Shown here: positions 24,468 through 33,067 of the stretch, piece after piece
How the letters are laid out: each line of letters begins with the position of its first letter
Position numbering within the stretch: the first letter of the stretch is position 1
Origin: JAGSPQ01 sp038206395
GTDB taxonomy: Bacteria; Myxococcota; Myxococcia; Myxococcales; Myxococcaceae
Direction: 5' to 3'
DNA: 64,000 nt
Assembly: GCA_038206395.1 (NCBI GenBank)
Contig: JBBRAX010000036.1
Coordinates: forward strand, 13,219-77,218
The notes under the pieces: generated by a model
Told to the model about the DNA's origin: nothing
The model's database searches: none
The model's input: only the letters and a program-made list of their open reading frames with translations
Position numbers and translations under genes: made by a program

Positions 24468-26938
24468 TTGCGGCGGCGCCACAGCAGCGGAGCGCCCAGC
24501 AGCGCGACCCAGAAGAACCCGCCAACGCCACCGCTGCAGCCGCACCCCGTCTTCACGGCCACGGCACCCAGCGAGTCCGGCACGGCGTCGATTGTCACCG
24601 TCGAAGGCTTCGGAGTTCCCGCGTCGCCCACCCCGGGGTTGAGCCCCCCAGCGTCCGGGTTGCCGGCGTCGGGAACTCCCGCGTCCGGCACCACCGCGCA
24701 GCTGTCGGCCGGCGCGTACGTGAAGGCGAGGTTCTGCAGCTGTCGATCGCGAGGGCTGGTGTTGGTGACGGTGAAGAACAGCTCGCCGCCGCACGGCACG
24801 TCGATGCTCACCGTGCCCTTCATCATCCCCCCGCCCACCGTGGGGGTGACCGTTTTGTCCGCGTCGTTCAACAGCGCCTGGCCAGCGCCGCGGGTGAAGG
24901 TGATCGGCGCGTTTGCCTTAGCGACGATGCCGACGCGCACCGTCATGCCGCCACCGAAGTACGGGCCGCTGACGACCAGGCTCTTCGCTCCGTTGGGAAC
25001 GCGAATCTTCATCTGGTACGGCCCGGGCACCGCCGTGCCGGGGGCGAGCTCGGCGAACGTCGTGCCTGGAATGATGTACGCCTCGCGCGGCGTGGGGTTG
25101 TCGGTGACGTCGAGGACCTTCGAGCAGCTCGAGACGCCGCGCGCGTCGAACACCTGCTTCATCTGCGCCCGCGCCAGCGGCAGCGCCGGGAAAGCGAGGC
25201 CGACGGAGTGCGAGATGATCGCCGCCGCCTTCTCGAAGCCGACGTTGGGCGGAAAGGAGACGAGCGCCGCGTAGAACGCCGCGTCGAAGGTGTGGCCGTT
25301 GTCGGTGCCCTGGAAGAGGGTCGATCGGGCCTGCCAGAGCGCTGCTGAGAAGTGCTGGCTGTCCTGGTGGGACTCACCCCAGAGCACGTCGGGGCACTTG
25401 AGGGTGTTGTTCGCGTTGCGCAGGGCGGTGCTGGCGAATGCCGAGCGCGGGCCGACGTACTTGCCGATCTCGGACTCGTTGCCGAGCATGAAGGCGATCA
25501 CATCGGCGACGCCTTCGTGAAGGGCTGACGTCTCGTCGTTCGCCGAACGGGAATCGATCTCGACGAAGCGGCCCCAGTTGGCGGTCGAGTAGATCGCGCC
25601 GTGGCCGAACTCGTGCCACAGCACCGGCGCGTCGTAAGCGAAGTCGGCCTTGTCGGATTGGTAGATGACGAGCGCGTCGGTGTCGAAGGCCTGCTCGGGC
25701 ACCGTCACCGCCGCCATGTTCTCGCGCGCGAGGAACATCGCGTTGTCGACGCGCTGCAGCTGGGTGCCGACGTAGACGCCTTGCGCGTTCGGGTTCTGCG
25801 GAAACATGGGCTCGCTGGCGTTGACCTGCACCGCGGGCACCTTGCCGATCTTCAGATCGCGAAGGATGAAAGGGCCGAAGCCGGCGTCGCCCGTCAGCGG
25901 GCCCTGCGAGAGCTCCTCGAGGAAGGAATAGACCTTGTTCACGTGGTGGTACGCGTGGACCTCGGCGAACTCGTCGTAGTCGGCCAGCGACGAGAAGTCG
26001 GGGCTGGTTCCGGTGGGCGGGTCGACGGGCGTGTAGATGTAGTTGCCGCTGGCGTGAATCGCCGGGTCGTCGGTGGCGCGCTGCTGGCGATCGCAGATGG
26101 CGAGGTCGTAGCCGACGAACTGGGTCTGGCCGACCTGGATCATGCCCTTCGCGCGCTTCGGCCCGGCGTCGGCCTGGCAGTTGGCGGTAGGGCAGCAGTT
26201 GAAGGCGCGAATGCGATCGCCGTTCAGCTTGCCGCCGTCGAAGTGATCGAGGTTCACCGAAGACAGCGGCGCGAGCCCGACGCCCTGGGTCAGGCCGCCG
26301 GGGCTCGAGGCGTAGACGCTGGCCTCGAAGCTGTGGCGCACGCGATTTTCCGTCGAGAGCACGGTGCCGTCGGTGGCGTCGATCGCCAGGTGCCAGTTCT
26401 CAGACGGCTTCCAGGTGGGGACCCAGACGAGGTAGCCCGCGTGCACTTCGTCGCCGACGATGAACGCCTTCGGCTGGTAGCCGCCGTACGGGGTCTTGTC
26501 GGGCTGGAAGGCGGCGCCTTCGATGGCATCGGCTCCGATTCGCAGCGCCTGCGGGCCGGTGAAGTTCCAGGCGATCTTCGAGACCGTGTACGCGCGCACG
26601 CTGGACGCGACGCGAACGATGCGGCCCTGCACGTCGAAGGTGATGATCACCTTGCCGCCGTCGACCTCGAGGCCGTCGACCAGCTGCGGCAGGTGCACCG
26701 TGCCGCCGAAGCGGGTCGAGAAGGTCTGCGGCGTGCCGAGGCTCGAGGTGATCGGCAGGCCGAGCTCGGCGCGGTGGGCGATCGCGAACGACCTGGCGAC
26801 CTGCACGAGGTCCTGGCTGTTCGGGCCAGAGAGAATGCCTTGCGCGAGGGCGAGGTGGCCTCCCGGGGTGGGCAACACCGAAGAGACCTTGGCGACAGGA
26901 GCCGCGAGCAGCGAAGCCGCAGCGAGCAGAGCAAACAT
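24464..26938 (-). CDS. Secreted zinc metalloprotease (M36/M4-like) with MYXO-CTERM tail
   Basis: 824 residues. Signal peptide (MFALLAAASLLAAP), an FTP/PepSY-type propeptide (about 20-220; LVDGLEVDGGKVIITFD), then a catalytic domain with zinc motif HEFGH (442-446) and the third ligand in ALHEGVADV. A beta-sandwich P-domain-like region (about 610-740) follows, then a linker with DAG repeats. The C-terminus is tripartite: a CGC motif in TGCGCSGG, a hydrophobic helix (VGGFFWVALLGAPLLW), then RRRN, matching the MYXO-CTERM signal processed by myxosortase and anchored to the outer membrane surface. The ATG at 26938 is chosen because it starts the signal peptide. Strong marker for Myxococcota. Confidence 0.88.
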   Translation of the reverse strand: MFALLAAASLLAAPVAKVSSVLPTPGGHLALAQGILSGPNSQDLVQVARSFAIAHRAELGLPITSSLGTPQTFSTRFGGTVHLPQLVDGLEVDGGKVIITFDVQGRIVRVASSVRAYTVSKIAWNFTGPQALRIGADAIEGAAFQPDKTPYGGYQPKAFIVGDEVHAGYLVWVPTWKPSENWHLAIDATDGTVLSTENRVRHSFEASVYASSPGGLTQGVGLAPLSSVNLDHFDGGKLNGDRIRAFNCCPTANCQADAGPKRAKGMIQVGQTQFVGYDLAICDRQQRATDDPAIHASGNYIYTPVDPPTGTSPDFSSLADYDEFAEVHAYHHVNKVYSFLEELSQGPLTGDAGFGPFILRDLKIGKVPAVQVNASEPMFPQNPNAQGVYVGTQLQRVDNAMFLARENMAAVTVPEQAFDTDALVIYQSDKADFAYDAPVLWHEFGHGAIYSTANWGRFVEIDSRSANDETSALHEGVADVIAFMLGNESEIGKYVGPRSAFASTALRNANNTLKCPDVLWGESHQDSQHFSAALWQARSTLFQGTDNGHTFDAAFYAALVSFPPNVGFEKAAAIISHSVGLAFPALPLARAQMKQVFDARGVSSCSKVLDVTDNPTPREAYIIPGTTFAELAPGTAVPGPYQMKIRVPNGAKSLVVSGPYFGGGMTVRVGIVAKANAPITFTRGAGQALLNDADKTVTPTVGGGMMKGTVSIDVPCGGELFFTVTNTSPRDRQLQNLAFTYAPADSCAVVPDAGVPDAGNPDAGGLNPGVGDAGTPKPSTVTIDAVPDSLGAVAVKTGCGCSGGVGGFFWVALLGAPLLWRRRN

Positions 26939-26978
26939 GCTGCGCGCTCTAGCCCAGCCGAAGCCTTTGCGTCGACCC

Positions 26979-28031
26979 TCAGTCCTCCAGGCCGGCGGGC
27001 CTGAAGAACCACGGGTGGGTGACGCTGACGATGCCCCCGCCCTGCGGCTCGGGGAACCTCCAGCGCCGCACCCTGGCGAGCACACACGCTTCGACCGAGG
27101 CGTCGTTGAGCGTCGACTCGGCGACGTCGGCTTGCGCGACGGAGCCGGTGGCGTCGATCACAAAGAGCACCGCGATCTTCCCGGCGAGATCAGGGATCTG
27201 CTGCAGCGTCTGCTCGTAGCAAAACTTCACCTCGGCCGCGTGACGGCGGATGACCTTCGCGATCAGATCCTTCGAGAGGCCGTCGCTGATCTTGGTCGCC
27301 GCGCAGCAGGGGCTGACGTCGATCTTCCGGCCGAGGTTTCCGCCCGGGACGCGAGCACGAGACGGGAACCCACCGGGTCCGCCGATTCCGAGGCCGTCGC
27401 CATTTCCGGGGCCGTTGCCGCGCGGCCCCATCGAAAGGCCGCTCGCATCGCCGATCATCGGGCCGCCGCCGAGCTTGTCGAGCGCGGCTTGAAGACCGGG
27501 GCCGATGCCGCCAGGCGCAAAGATCGATTTCGCCTCGCCGAGCGCCTCGAGCGCGTCGAGCAGGCCCGCCTTCTTCGCGGTCAGCGGCTGGTCGGCTTTG
27601 TGCGGAGACTTCGATGGCACGGTGGGCGTCTTCGACGCAGTCTGGGTTGGCAGCTCGATCGGCCTCTTCTTCACGACCTCGACCGGGGGCTGGAACTTCG
27701 CGATCAGGCGCGGCGCTCCGAAGGGAATCGACTCGTCGTCGGTGAAGCCGAAGTGCACTTCAATCGCGAACATCGAGACCAGCGCGCAGCCCGTCATCAG
27801 CAGGCAGCCGATGATCCGGGCGAAGCGCCAGTCGCGATCGTCGGAAACCGCGACGGCTTTCGGCACCTCTTCGACGCGCGAGAACTGCAGCGTCGTCGGG
27901 CCCATGGAAAGGTCGGCGTCGTTTGCCGGAACTTCGACCTGCTTGCCATCGAGCTGAAACCGACCGCCTGCGACGAGCTGCACGTCGAGCACACGATCGC
28001 CCCAGACGTGTGCCACCCGGAGCACCGCCAT
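26979..28031 (-). CDS. AgmX/PglI C-terminal domain (TonB-like) protein
   Basis: 350 residues. A small N-terminal cytoplasmic domain (1-65), one membrane helix (about 72-92, IIGCLLMTGCALVSMFAI), a Pro/Lys and Gly-rich periplasmic linker (to about 240), and a C-terminal AgmX/PglI domain (about 250-345) with VIRRHAAEVKFCYEQ, IDATGSV and RRWRFPEP. These domains are TonB-C-like and typical of gliding-motility and envelope-energy proteins in myxobacteria. No ExbB/ExbD or outer-membrane receptor is adjacent. It lies 40 bp upstream of the MYXO-CTERM protease gene on the same strand. Confidence 0.85.
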   Translation of the reverse strand: MAVLRVAHVWGDRVLDVQLVAGGRFQLDGKQVEVPANDADLSMGPTTLQFSRVEEVPKAVAVSDDRDWRFARIIGCLLMTGCALVSMFAIEVHFGFTDDESIPFGAPRLIAKFQPPVEVVKKRPIELPTQTASKTPTVPSKSPHKADQPLTAKKAGLLDALEALGEAKSIFAPGGIGPGLQAALDKLGGGPMIGDASGLSMGPRGNGPGNGDGLGIGGPGGFPSRARVPGGNLGRKIDVSPCCAATKISDGLSKDLIAKVIRRHAAEVKFCYEQTLQQIPDLAGKIAVLFVIDATGSVAQADVAESTLNDASVEACVLARVRRWRFPEPQGGGIVSVTHPWFFRPAGLED

Positions 28032-28044
28032 GAACCACCCCTTG

Positions 28045-28093
28045 CTGTGTTTGGAAAACCCGTCCGGCCCCGCTGTCGTACCGACAGCGCCGG
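28045..28093 (-). terminator. Probable intrinsic terminator
   Basis: A perfect 7-bp stem GCTGTCG/CGACAGC (28072-28078 with 28082-28088, loop TAC) is extended by CCGGC/GCCGG (28064-28068 with 28089-28093) across a small bulge. On the minus strand it is followed a few bases on by TTTT. It separates the lipoprotein gene at 28119 from the AgmX-type gene. Confidence 0.5.
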
Positions 28094-28118
28094 GCGCGCA
28101 CAGGTTCCAGGTGACGCG

Positions 28119-29315
28119 TTACTTCAGGGTGAAGGTGGTGATGTCGCGGCCCGAGTTCGCGCTGCCGTTGTCGGCCTGGCTCGGCAGGAAGCTGCCGCAG
28201 TAGTAGCGGGCCTGACCTGCGGCACGCACCTCGACCTCGTACTTCACCGGCTGGGTGGCCGAGCAGTTCTGGTAGTAGTCGACGCGAACCTTGTAGGCGC
28301 CGAGCGTGGCCGGCTTGCTGGGTGGGTAGATGACGTTCTCGACGTTGACGTTGTCGAGGTTGCAGGCGGCGTTGGAGTCGAGGTCGAGCCAGCCCAGCGC
28401 TCCGCAAGACTTGGGCATCGGAATCGGGAAAGGCAGTGGAATCGGTGGCGGGCCGGCGTCGAAGTTCGGGTTGCCGTACCAGATCTCACAGGTGCCTCCG
28501 TCGACGGGCTCGAGCACGTGAAGGTCGAGATCCTCAGACACCGGGAACCGAAGCGTGACCTGCACCGGCCCGCCGGATCCGCGCAGCTCGCAGAGGCCGC
28601 CGATGCAGGTGAAGCCACGCGGGCATTCGTTGGTGCAGGCCTGCGGGTTGCCCGACAGCGGCAGGCAGTGCGCGCCCATGCCCGCGTCGTCCCAGACGAC
28701 GATCGTGCCGGGGCCGGCGTCGCCCGCGTTTCCATTTCCACCGCCGGTGCCGCTGCTTCCCGCGTCTTCCTTCACGCAGGTGTGCGTGGCGAGATCGCAG
28801 GTGGTGCCGAAGGTCGGGCAGTCGAGGAAGTTGCGGCAGCCGACACATGCGCCGCTGGGCTGAACGGCCTGATCGCAGAACGGCGTCGGGGCCATGCAGC
28901 TGGTCGAGGTGCACGCGACGCAGCGGCCCTGCCCGGCGTTTCCGGCGGTGTCGCATACGGGCTGCGTGCCCGAGCAACCTTCGGTGGCCGTGCAGACTCG
29001 GCAGGTGTTGGTGGTCGCGTCGCAGACCTGCGCGCCGGTGCAGGCCGGCGTGCAGACGGCGGGCGCAAAACCACCGCCCGTGCCGGTACTGGTACCGCCG
29101 CCGCTGCCGCCACCCGCAGACGACATCGAGCCGCCTGCCCCACCCGCGCCCGAGCCGCCACCGGTCGCGCCGCCGACGTTGACGCACTTGCCCTGCTTCG
29201 CGTCGCACGTCAGCGGAGAGATGCAGCGAATGCCCTCGCAAGGATCCGACGTGCCGCACTGGCAACCGGCCCACAACGCAGCGATGGCGGCAACGACAGC
29301 AAGTCGGACTCTCAT
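28119..29315 (-). CDS. Cysteine-rich lipoprotein with Gly/Ser linker
   Basis: 398 residues. Signal peptide with lipobox LWAGC. The next 180 residues carry many paired cysteines in short EGF- or Dickkopf-like units (CEGIRCISPLTCDAKQGKC; CTPACTGAQVCDATTNTC; and others), interrupted by a Gly/Ser-rich spacer (about 55-85) and DAG-type triplets. The C-terminal ~170 residues (VQVTLRFPVSEDLDLHV, ending TTFTLK) look like a single beta-sandwich. Surface adhesin or binding protein is a fair guess only. The ATG at 29315 is the one that gives a signal peptide. It is followed by a terminator-like hairpin. Confidence 0.75.
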   Translation of the reverse strand: MRVRLAVVAAIAALWAGCQCGTSDPCEGIRCISPLTCDAKQGKCVNVGGATGGGSGAGGAGGSMSSAGGGSGGGTSTGTGGGFAPAVCTPACTGAQVCDATTNTCRVCTATEGCSGTQPVCDTAGNAGQGRCVACTSTSCMAPTPFCDQAVQPSGACVGCRNFLDCPTFGTTCDLATHTCVKEDAGSSGTGGGNGNAGDAGPGTIVVWDDAGMGAHCLPLSGNPQACTNECPRGFTCIGGLCELRGSGGPVQVTLRFPVSEDLDLHVLEPVDGGTCEIWYGNPNFDAGPPPIPLPFPIPMPKSCGALGWLDLDSNAACNLDNVNVENVIYPPSKPATLGAYKVRVDYYQNCSATQPVKYEVEVRAAGQARYYCGSFLPSQADNGSANSGRDITTFTLK

Positions 29316-29341
29316 CCGACGGCTTCTTAGTCCAACGAGGC

Positions 29342-30217
29342 CTACTTGAGCGAGATGCGCAGCAGGCCCTGCTTGCACTTGAGCGCGAGCTCGGTGGCAT
29401 CGGGCGGCTTGTTGGCGGCGTCGGTGATGAAGGCGCCCGAGCGAATCGTCTCGCTGTCGCGGGGCTTCAGCTTCGCCATGATGTAGTGGCTGCGATCGGG
29501 CTTGCGCACGTCGCAGCGCTGCCAGGTGGTGTCGCCGGTGTTGTGAACATCGACCCGGCCGCCGCCCTTGTCTTCGGCGTAGCCCTTCAGCGTGCCGGGG
29601 CTGCGGGGGTTGGCGAAGAGGAACCTGGTCTCGCCTTCGTCGCAGGTGACGACGACGTGGTCGTACAGCGGCTCGGGCGGCCTGGGCGCGCTCTTGAACT
29701 TGAGGGTGATCACGGTGTCTTCCGAGTTCGATGCCATCTCGCCGAGGTCGTAGGTGCGGCCGTCGTCGAACCGCAGCTCGCACTCCGTCCAGCTCACGTC
29801 GCTGTCGTTGTTGATGACGACGCGCAGACCGCTGGAAAGCCTACCCTTCAGCACCGGAAGGCCCGTCGGAGCGGGCGTCAGGCCTGGCTTCGACTCGGCC
29901 TTCGCGACGGGAGCAGGGGCAGGCGCCGCAGCGGCTGGCGACGCGCCGGCGACGCGCGCGAAACGGGCGTTGGCCTTGGTGGCGTCTTCGTCCAGCGAGA
30001 CGCGGGCGAGGGCTCCGGTGAGCTCCATCACCATCGCGGTGCCGGCGGCCTTCGTGCCTGCGGCGTCGGTGAACATCGGCAGCTCGGAGCCGACTGAGAC
30101 GGGGTTCTTCTTGTCGGCCTTGAGGAAGAACGAGCCCTTGTCTGCGAACACCTTCACTGTGTCTTGCGACCAGGCGGCAGTGGAAATCAGGACGGCGAGC
30201 AGCATCGGGATTCGCAT
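29342..30217 (-). CDS. Exported protein, paralogue of the one at 60988
   Basis: 291 residues. A signal peptide (RIPMLLAVLISTAAWS) is followed by a small SH3-like N-terminal domain (about 18-80: VKVFADKGSFFLKA, SVGSELPMFTD, GTAMVMELTGALARVSLDED), an Ala/Pro linker, and a C-terminal beta domain (about 120-290). The N-terminal domain aligns well by eye with the protein at 60988 (YEVFLDRGETYVRA, LELGSQVTIWGD, GTATVMEIWPSLARINLDEA). An upstream GTG at 30229 overlaps the previous stop as GTGA; the ATG at 30217 has GAGGA six bases ahead. Function unknown. Confidence 0.72.
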   Translation of the reverse strand: MRIPMLLAVLISTAAWSQDTVKVFADKGSFFLKADKKNPVSVGSELPMFTDAAGTKAAGTAMVMELTGALARVSLDEDATKANARFARVAGASPAAAAPAPAPVAKAESKPGLTPAPTGLPVLKGRLSSGLRVVINNDSDVSWTECELRFDDGRTYDLGEMASNSEDTVITLKFKSAPRPPEPLYDHVVVTCDEGETRFLFANPRSPGTLKGYAEDKGGGRVDVHNTGDTTWQRCDVRKPDRSHYIMAKLKPRDSETIRSGAFITDAANKPPDATELALKCKQGLLRISLK

Positions 30218-30225
30218 GGGAGTCC

Positions 30226-31881
30226 TCACGGTTGGGCGGCCGGATAGTCCGACCCCCCTGGAGTTGTCGAGACGATTTCATTTCGTCGCGCGGGCGCCTT
30301 CCACCTGTCGGACGAGAAGGTCTGCAGCTTCGGCTGGTCTTTCTTGAGCAGTGCGGACTGTGGGCAGTCGAGCATGAGGGCGGCGGCGTTGAGGCCGCTC
30401 ATCGCGGCGCCGGGGACGCCGTGGCCCAGCGTGCTGGCGCCGCAGAGCGTGAGGCCCTTGATGGGCGACCTCTGCTTGAAGCCGAAGGGGCCCATCTGGT
30501 TCAGCACCTTCTCGGTGCCGTAGATGTTGCCGCGGGTCGCTTCGACGTAGTGGACGTTGGTCAGCGGCGAGCCGAGATTCTGGAAGACGACCTTCTTCGT
30601 CAGCCCGGGGATCCGCTTCTCGATCGCGGCCAGCATCTTTCCGGCGATCTTCCGCTTGAACGCTTCGTATTCCTCGCCGTGCGCGCCCGAGGTGCCGTTC
30701 GCGTACTTGTGGAAGATTTCGTACGGCACGAAGGTGAAGGCTTCGCAGGTGTGGTGTTTGCCATTGAAGCTCAAGGGATCTTTGAGCGACGTCACCGAGA
30801 CGAAGACGCCGGGCAGTTCGTCGAGCTCAAGGACATCGGGCTTCGCCATCGCGGTGTACGCGGCGTCGGCGTCGAGGCCGGGGCAGAGCCAGTAGTTGCC
30901 GGAGTCGAGGCCCAGCGCCTTGACGTCGGCTTCGACGGCGAAGAAGAGGCTGACGGCGGTGGTCGACCACTTCGTCTTCGCGATCTTCTTCGTGATCCCG
31001 CCGGGCACGTCTTCGGGATCCATCAAGCGCCCGTAGGTGATTGAAGGGTCGGCGTTCGACACGACGTGGTTGCAGCGAATCTCGGTGCCGTCGGCGAGCT
31101 TCACGCCGATCGCGCGCTTGTTCTCGATGATGATCTTTTCGACGCGGGCCTCGAGCTTGATCGCTGAGCCAGCGCGGGTGAGCGCGCGGGTGAAGGCCTT
31201 GGGCAAAGCAGAGCCGCCACCCTTCGGGTACCAGGCGCCCTCGAGGTAATGCAGCGCGACGGTGGCGTGCATGGCGAAGGGCGCGCGCGACGGAGGCAGG
31301 CCGTGATCGCCACACTGCACCGAGAGCAGCCCGCGGACGGTGGGATCCTTGATGCGATCGTTGAGGATGCGCGAGAGGCTGTACATGCCGTAGCGGCCCA
31401 TGTGGCGGGTGCGGTACGGGACGGTGAGCGTCTGAATGAAGCCGCGGGTATTGGCGAGCTCGCCGAGCTCGTCGCGAATGGTCTTGGCGAGGGTGAGATA
31501 CTCGGTGATGCCTTTGCGCTCGTTGGGAAAGCGGCTGCAGAAGCGTTCGAGCAGGGCGTCTTTGCCGGCGCAGAAATCGAAGGTGATGTCGCCGGCGCGG
31601 ACGTGGTCGTAGCCGTCGGGGTTGATCTCGAAGAAGGAAAGGAACTCTCCGAGCCCGAGGCCTTCGAAGGTGGCGCGCATGTGGCCGCCTTCCTGAAGCT
31701 GGCCGAGGTAGTGAACGCCGGGGCTGAAGCGGAAGCCGTCGAGGGCGAAGCTGTGGGTCCACCCACCGGGGGCGTAGTGCTGCTCGAGGACGAGGACCTT
31801 CTGACCCGCCTGGGCGAGAGCGACCGCCGCGGTCAGCCCACCCATGCCAGAGCCGATGACTACCGTGTCGACGTCGACCAT
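30226..31881 (-). CDS. CrtI/CrtISO-like FAD/NAD(P)-dependent oxidoreductase
   Basis: 551 residues. The N-terminal FAD Rossmann motif is VVIGSGMGGLTAAVALAQAG, with the glutamate in VLVLEQH. The conserved HYLEGAWYPKGGG and a C-terminal FAD segment (GLTLCGASTLGHGVPGA) place it with phytoene desaturase, carotenoid isomerase and all-trans-retinol 13,14-reductase relatives. No crtB, crtE or lycopene cyclase lies nearby, so a carotenoid role is not supported by context; saturation of a polyene or lipid double bond is equally possible. The ATG at 31881 begins the FAD strand. It is 8 bp upstream of the exported-protein gene. Confidence 0.82.
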   Translation of the reverse strand: MVDVDTVVIGSGMGGLTAAVALAQAGQKVLVLEQHYAPGGWTHSFALDGFRFSPGVHYLGQLQEGGHMRATFEGLGLGEFLSFFEINPDGYDHVRAGDITFDFCAGKDALLERFCSRFPNERKGITEYLTLAKTIRDELGELANTRGFIQTLTVPYRTRHMGRYGMYSLSRILNDRIKDPTVRGLLSVQCGDHGLPPSRAPFAMHATVALHYLEGAWYPKGGGSALPKAFTRALTRAGSAIKLEARVEKIIIENKRAIGVKLADGTEIRCNHVVSNADPSITYGRLMDPEDVPGGITKKIAKTKWSTTAVSLFFAVEADVKALGLDSGNYWLCPGLDADAAYTAMAKPDVLELDELPGVFVSVTSLKDPLSFNGKHHTCEAFTFVPYEIFHKYANGTSGAHGEEYEAFKRKIAGKMLAAIEKRIPGLTKKVVFQNLGSPLTNVHYVEATRGNIYGTEKVLNQMGPFGFKQRSPIKGLTLCGASTLGHGVPGAAMSGLNAAALMLDCPQSALLKKDQPKLQTFSSDRWKAPARRNEIVSTTPGGSDYPAAQP

Positions 31882-31918
31882 GGGCAACCGCTTACCACTT
31901 CGCGTTAGGGTGGTGGGC

Positions 31919-32152
31919 ATGGCGACTTCAGCTGGCGTTCCCCTGGCGATGAAGGTCTTTTTTCTTTCCCTCATCACCGGCGTGGGCACGGCGTACGGCG
32001 CGTTCCACGTCGCGATGTGGGCGGTGATGAAGTACTGGGAAGGGCAGCCGGAACCGGTGGCGGTGATCGTCGCGGTGCTCGCGTCCGTGGTGGTGGGAAT
32101 CTCTTCGGCGATCACAGCCGGCGTCCTGGTCGGCCGCGCGACACGAAGCTGA
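31919..32152 (+). CDS. Small two-helix membrane protein
   Basis: 77 residues with two predicted membrane helices (about 12-35, VFFLSLITGVGTAYGAFHVAMWA, and about 48-70, VAVIVAVLASVVVGISSAITAGVLVG) joined by a short polar loop EGQPEP. It is divergent from the CrtI-like gene (37 bp between starts). The frame opens 25 codons earlier but that part is antisense to the flavoprotein gene. No homologue recognised; coding by frame openness, codon choice and helix pattern. Confidence 0.6.
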   Translation: MATSAGVPLAMKVFFLSLITGVGTAYGAFHVAMWAVMKYWEGQPEPVAVIVAVLASVVVGISSAITAGVLVGRATRS

Positions 32153-32155
32153 GGT

Positions 32156-32947
32156 CTACGGAAGCGCCGTGACGACGATCTCGTCAACGAAGAGCGCCGG
32201 AGCGGTGCCGTTGGTCATCGTGTTCCAAGCATCGATCGCGATCTGCCCGCTGAGATTTTGAAGCGCGGGAGTGCTGTCGGTGTTGTCGACCATCCACGCG
32301 GAGGGGAACGTTGGCCGCGAGCCCCGGGGCCGGAGCGCCGGGGTTGATCTGGATCTCGTGCCGAACTGCTCGTACCAGACCCCGACCTGTGGAGCGGGGC
32401 TCCCGCCCGGCCGGAAGCGTTCGACGAAGACGGCGTAGCCTTGGCCTGAGGATTGGTGGTGGTCAGCCAGCCGCCGCTGCTGCGCAGGTAGAGGCCGATG
32501 CCCTGGGTGTTGTTGTCCGTGAACTCGAAGCGGAACGTGACTTCGGCATTGATGATGTTGGTGAGGGGGGGCTCGCATCCGGGCCAGCGAGTAGGTGCTG
32601 GTGATTGGGGTGAGGCGGCCACGGCCCGCGACCACGTCAGCGGTCGCGACCCCGCCGCCGATCGTCCAGGGGGAGGGCCACGCGGCCGAGTTCCCCGTGC
32701 CGAAGGATTCGGTGAACGAGGGAGTTCCCGCGTCGAGCTGCGAACCGCCGCCGGCGCCCGAGCCACCACCGACACCGACACCGGAACCTCCGCCGACACC
32801 GGAACCTCCGCCGACTCCGGAACCTCCGCCGACTCCGGAACCTCCGCCGCTGCCGGCCACGGATCCACCGTCGGGTTCGCCCCCCGTTCCGGAGCAGCCA
32901 GCGAGCAGCGCGACCGAGGCGAGAGCGACGAAGCGAAGCTTGAACAT
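32156..32947 (-). pseudogene. Lipoprotein gene broken by several frameshifts
   Basis: It starts as a lipoprotein (FKLRFVALASVALLAGC) with a GGGSGV repeat linker and a domain beginning FTESFGTGN. At about 32578, in a run of seven G (32575-32581), sense continues in another frame (TNIINAEVTFRFEFTDNNTQ). It returns near 32455 (GYAVFVERFRPGG), shifts again near 32368 (IQINPGAPAPGLAANVPLRVDG), and returns near 32310 (WMVDNTDSTPALQNLSGQIA) to the stop. At least four frame changes in about 300 bp mean either a decaying gene or a low-quality stretch of assembly. The intact protein would be a LamG-like surface lipoprotein of about 260 residues. Confidence 0.7.
32781..32852. repeat. 18-bp tandem repeat (four units) encoding GGGSGV
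   Basis: Four consecutive 18-bp units of CCGGAACCTCCGCCGAC(A/T) pattern at 32781, 32799, 32817 and 32835, with degenerate neighbours on the left side. In the lipoprotein reading frame each encodes Gly-Gly-Gly-Ser-Gly-Val, a flexible spacer directly after the lipidated cysteine region. Such arrays change length by slippage. Confidence 0.8.
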
Positions 32948-33067
32948 ACCGAGTAGCGAGGGCGCGGACAGATCGCGGCAGGAGTTGAAGGCGGACCGCA
33001 TCGAACCACGAACAGCGTCATCGGGGCTTTAGGCCTTGCTCAACTTTTTCGGCGAAGCTGAGGTTGG

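Noticed and set aside
26496..29330. A 944-codon open frame on the plus strand
   Set aside because: It crosses the antisense of three well-supported minus-strand genes (protease, AgmX-type, cysteine-rich lipoprotein); composition Arg/Ala/Val/Asp with no motif.
30226..31881. Carotenoid biosynthesis cluster
   Set aside because: Only one CrtI-like flavoprotein; no phytoene synthase, GGPP synthase, cyclase or light-regulatory gene alongside.
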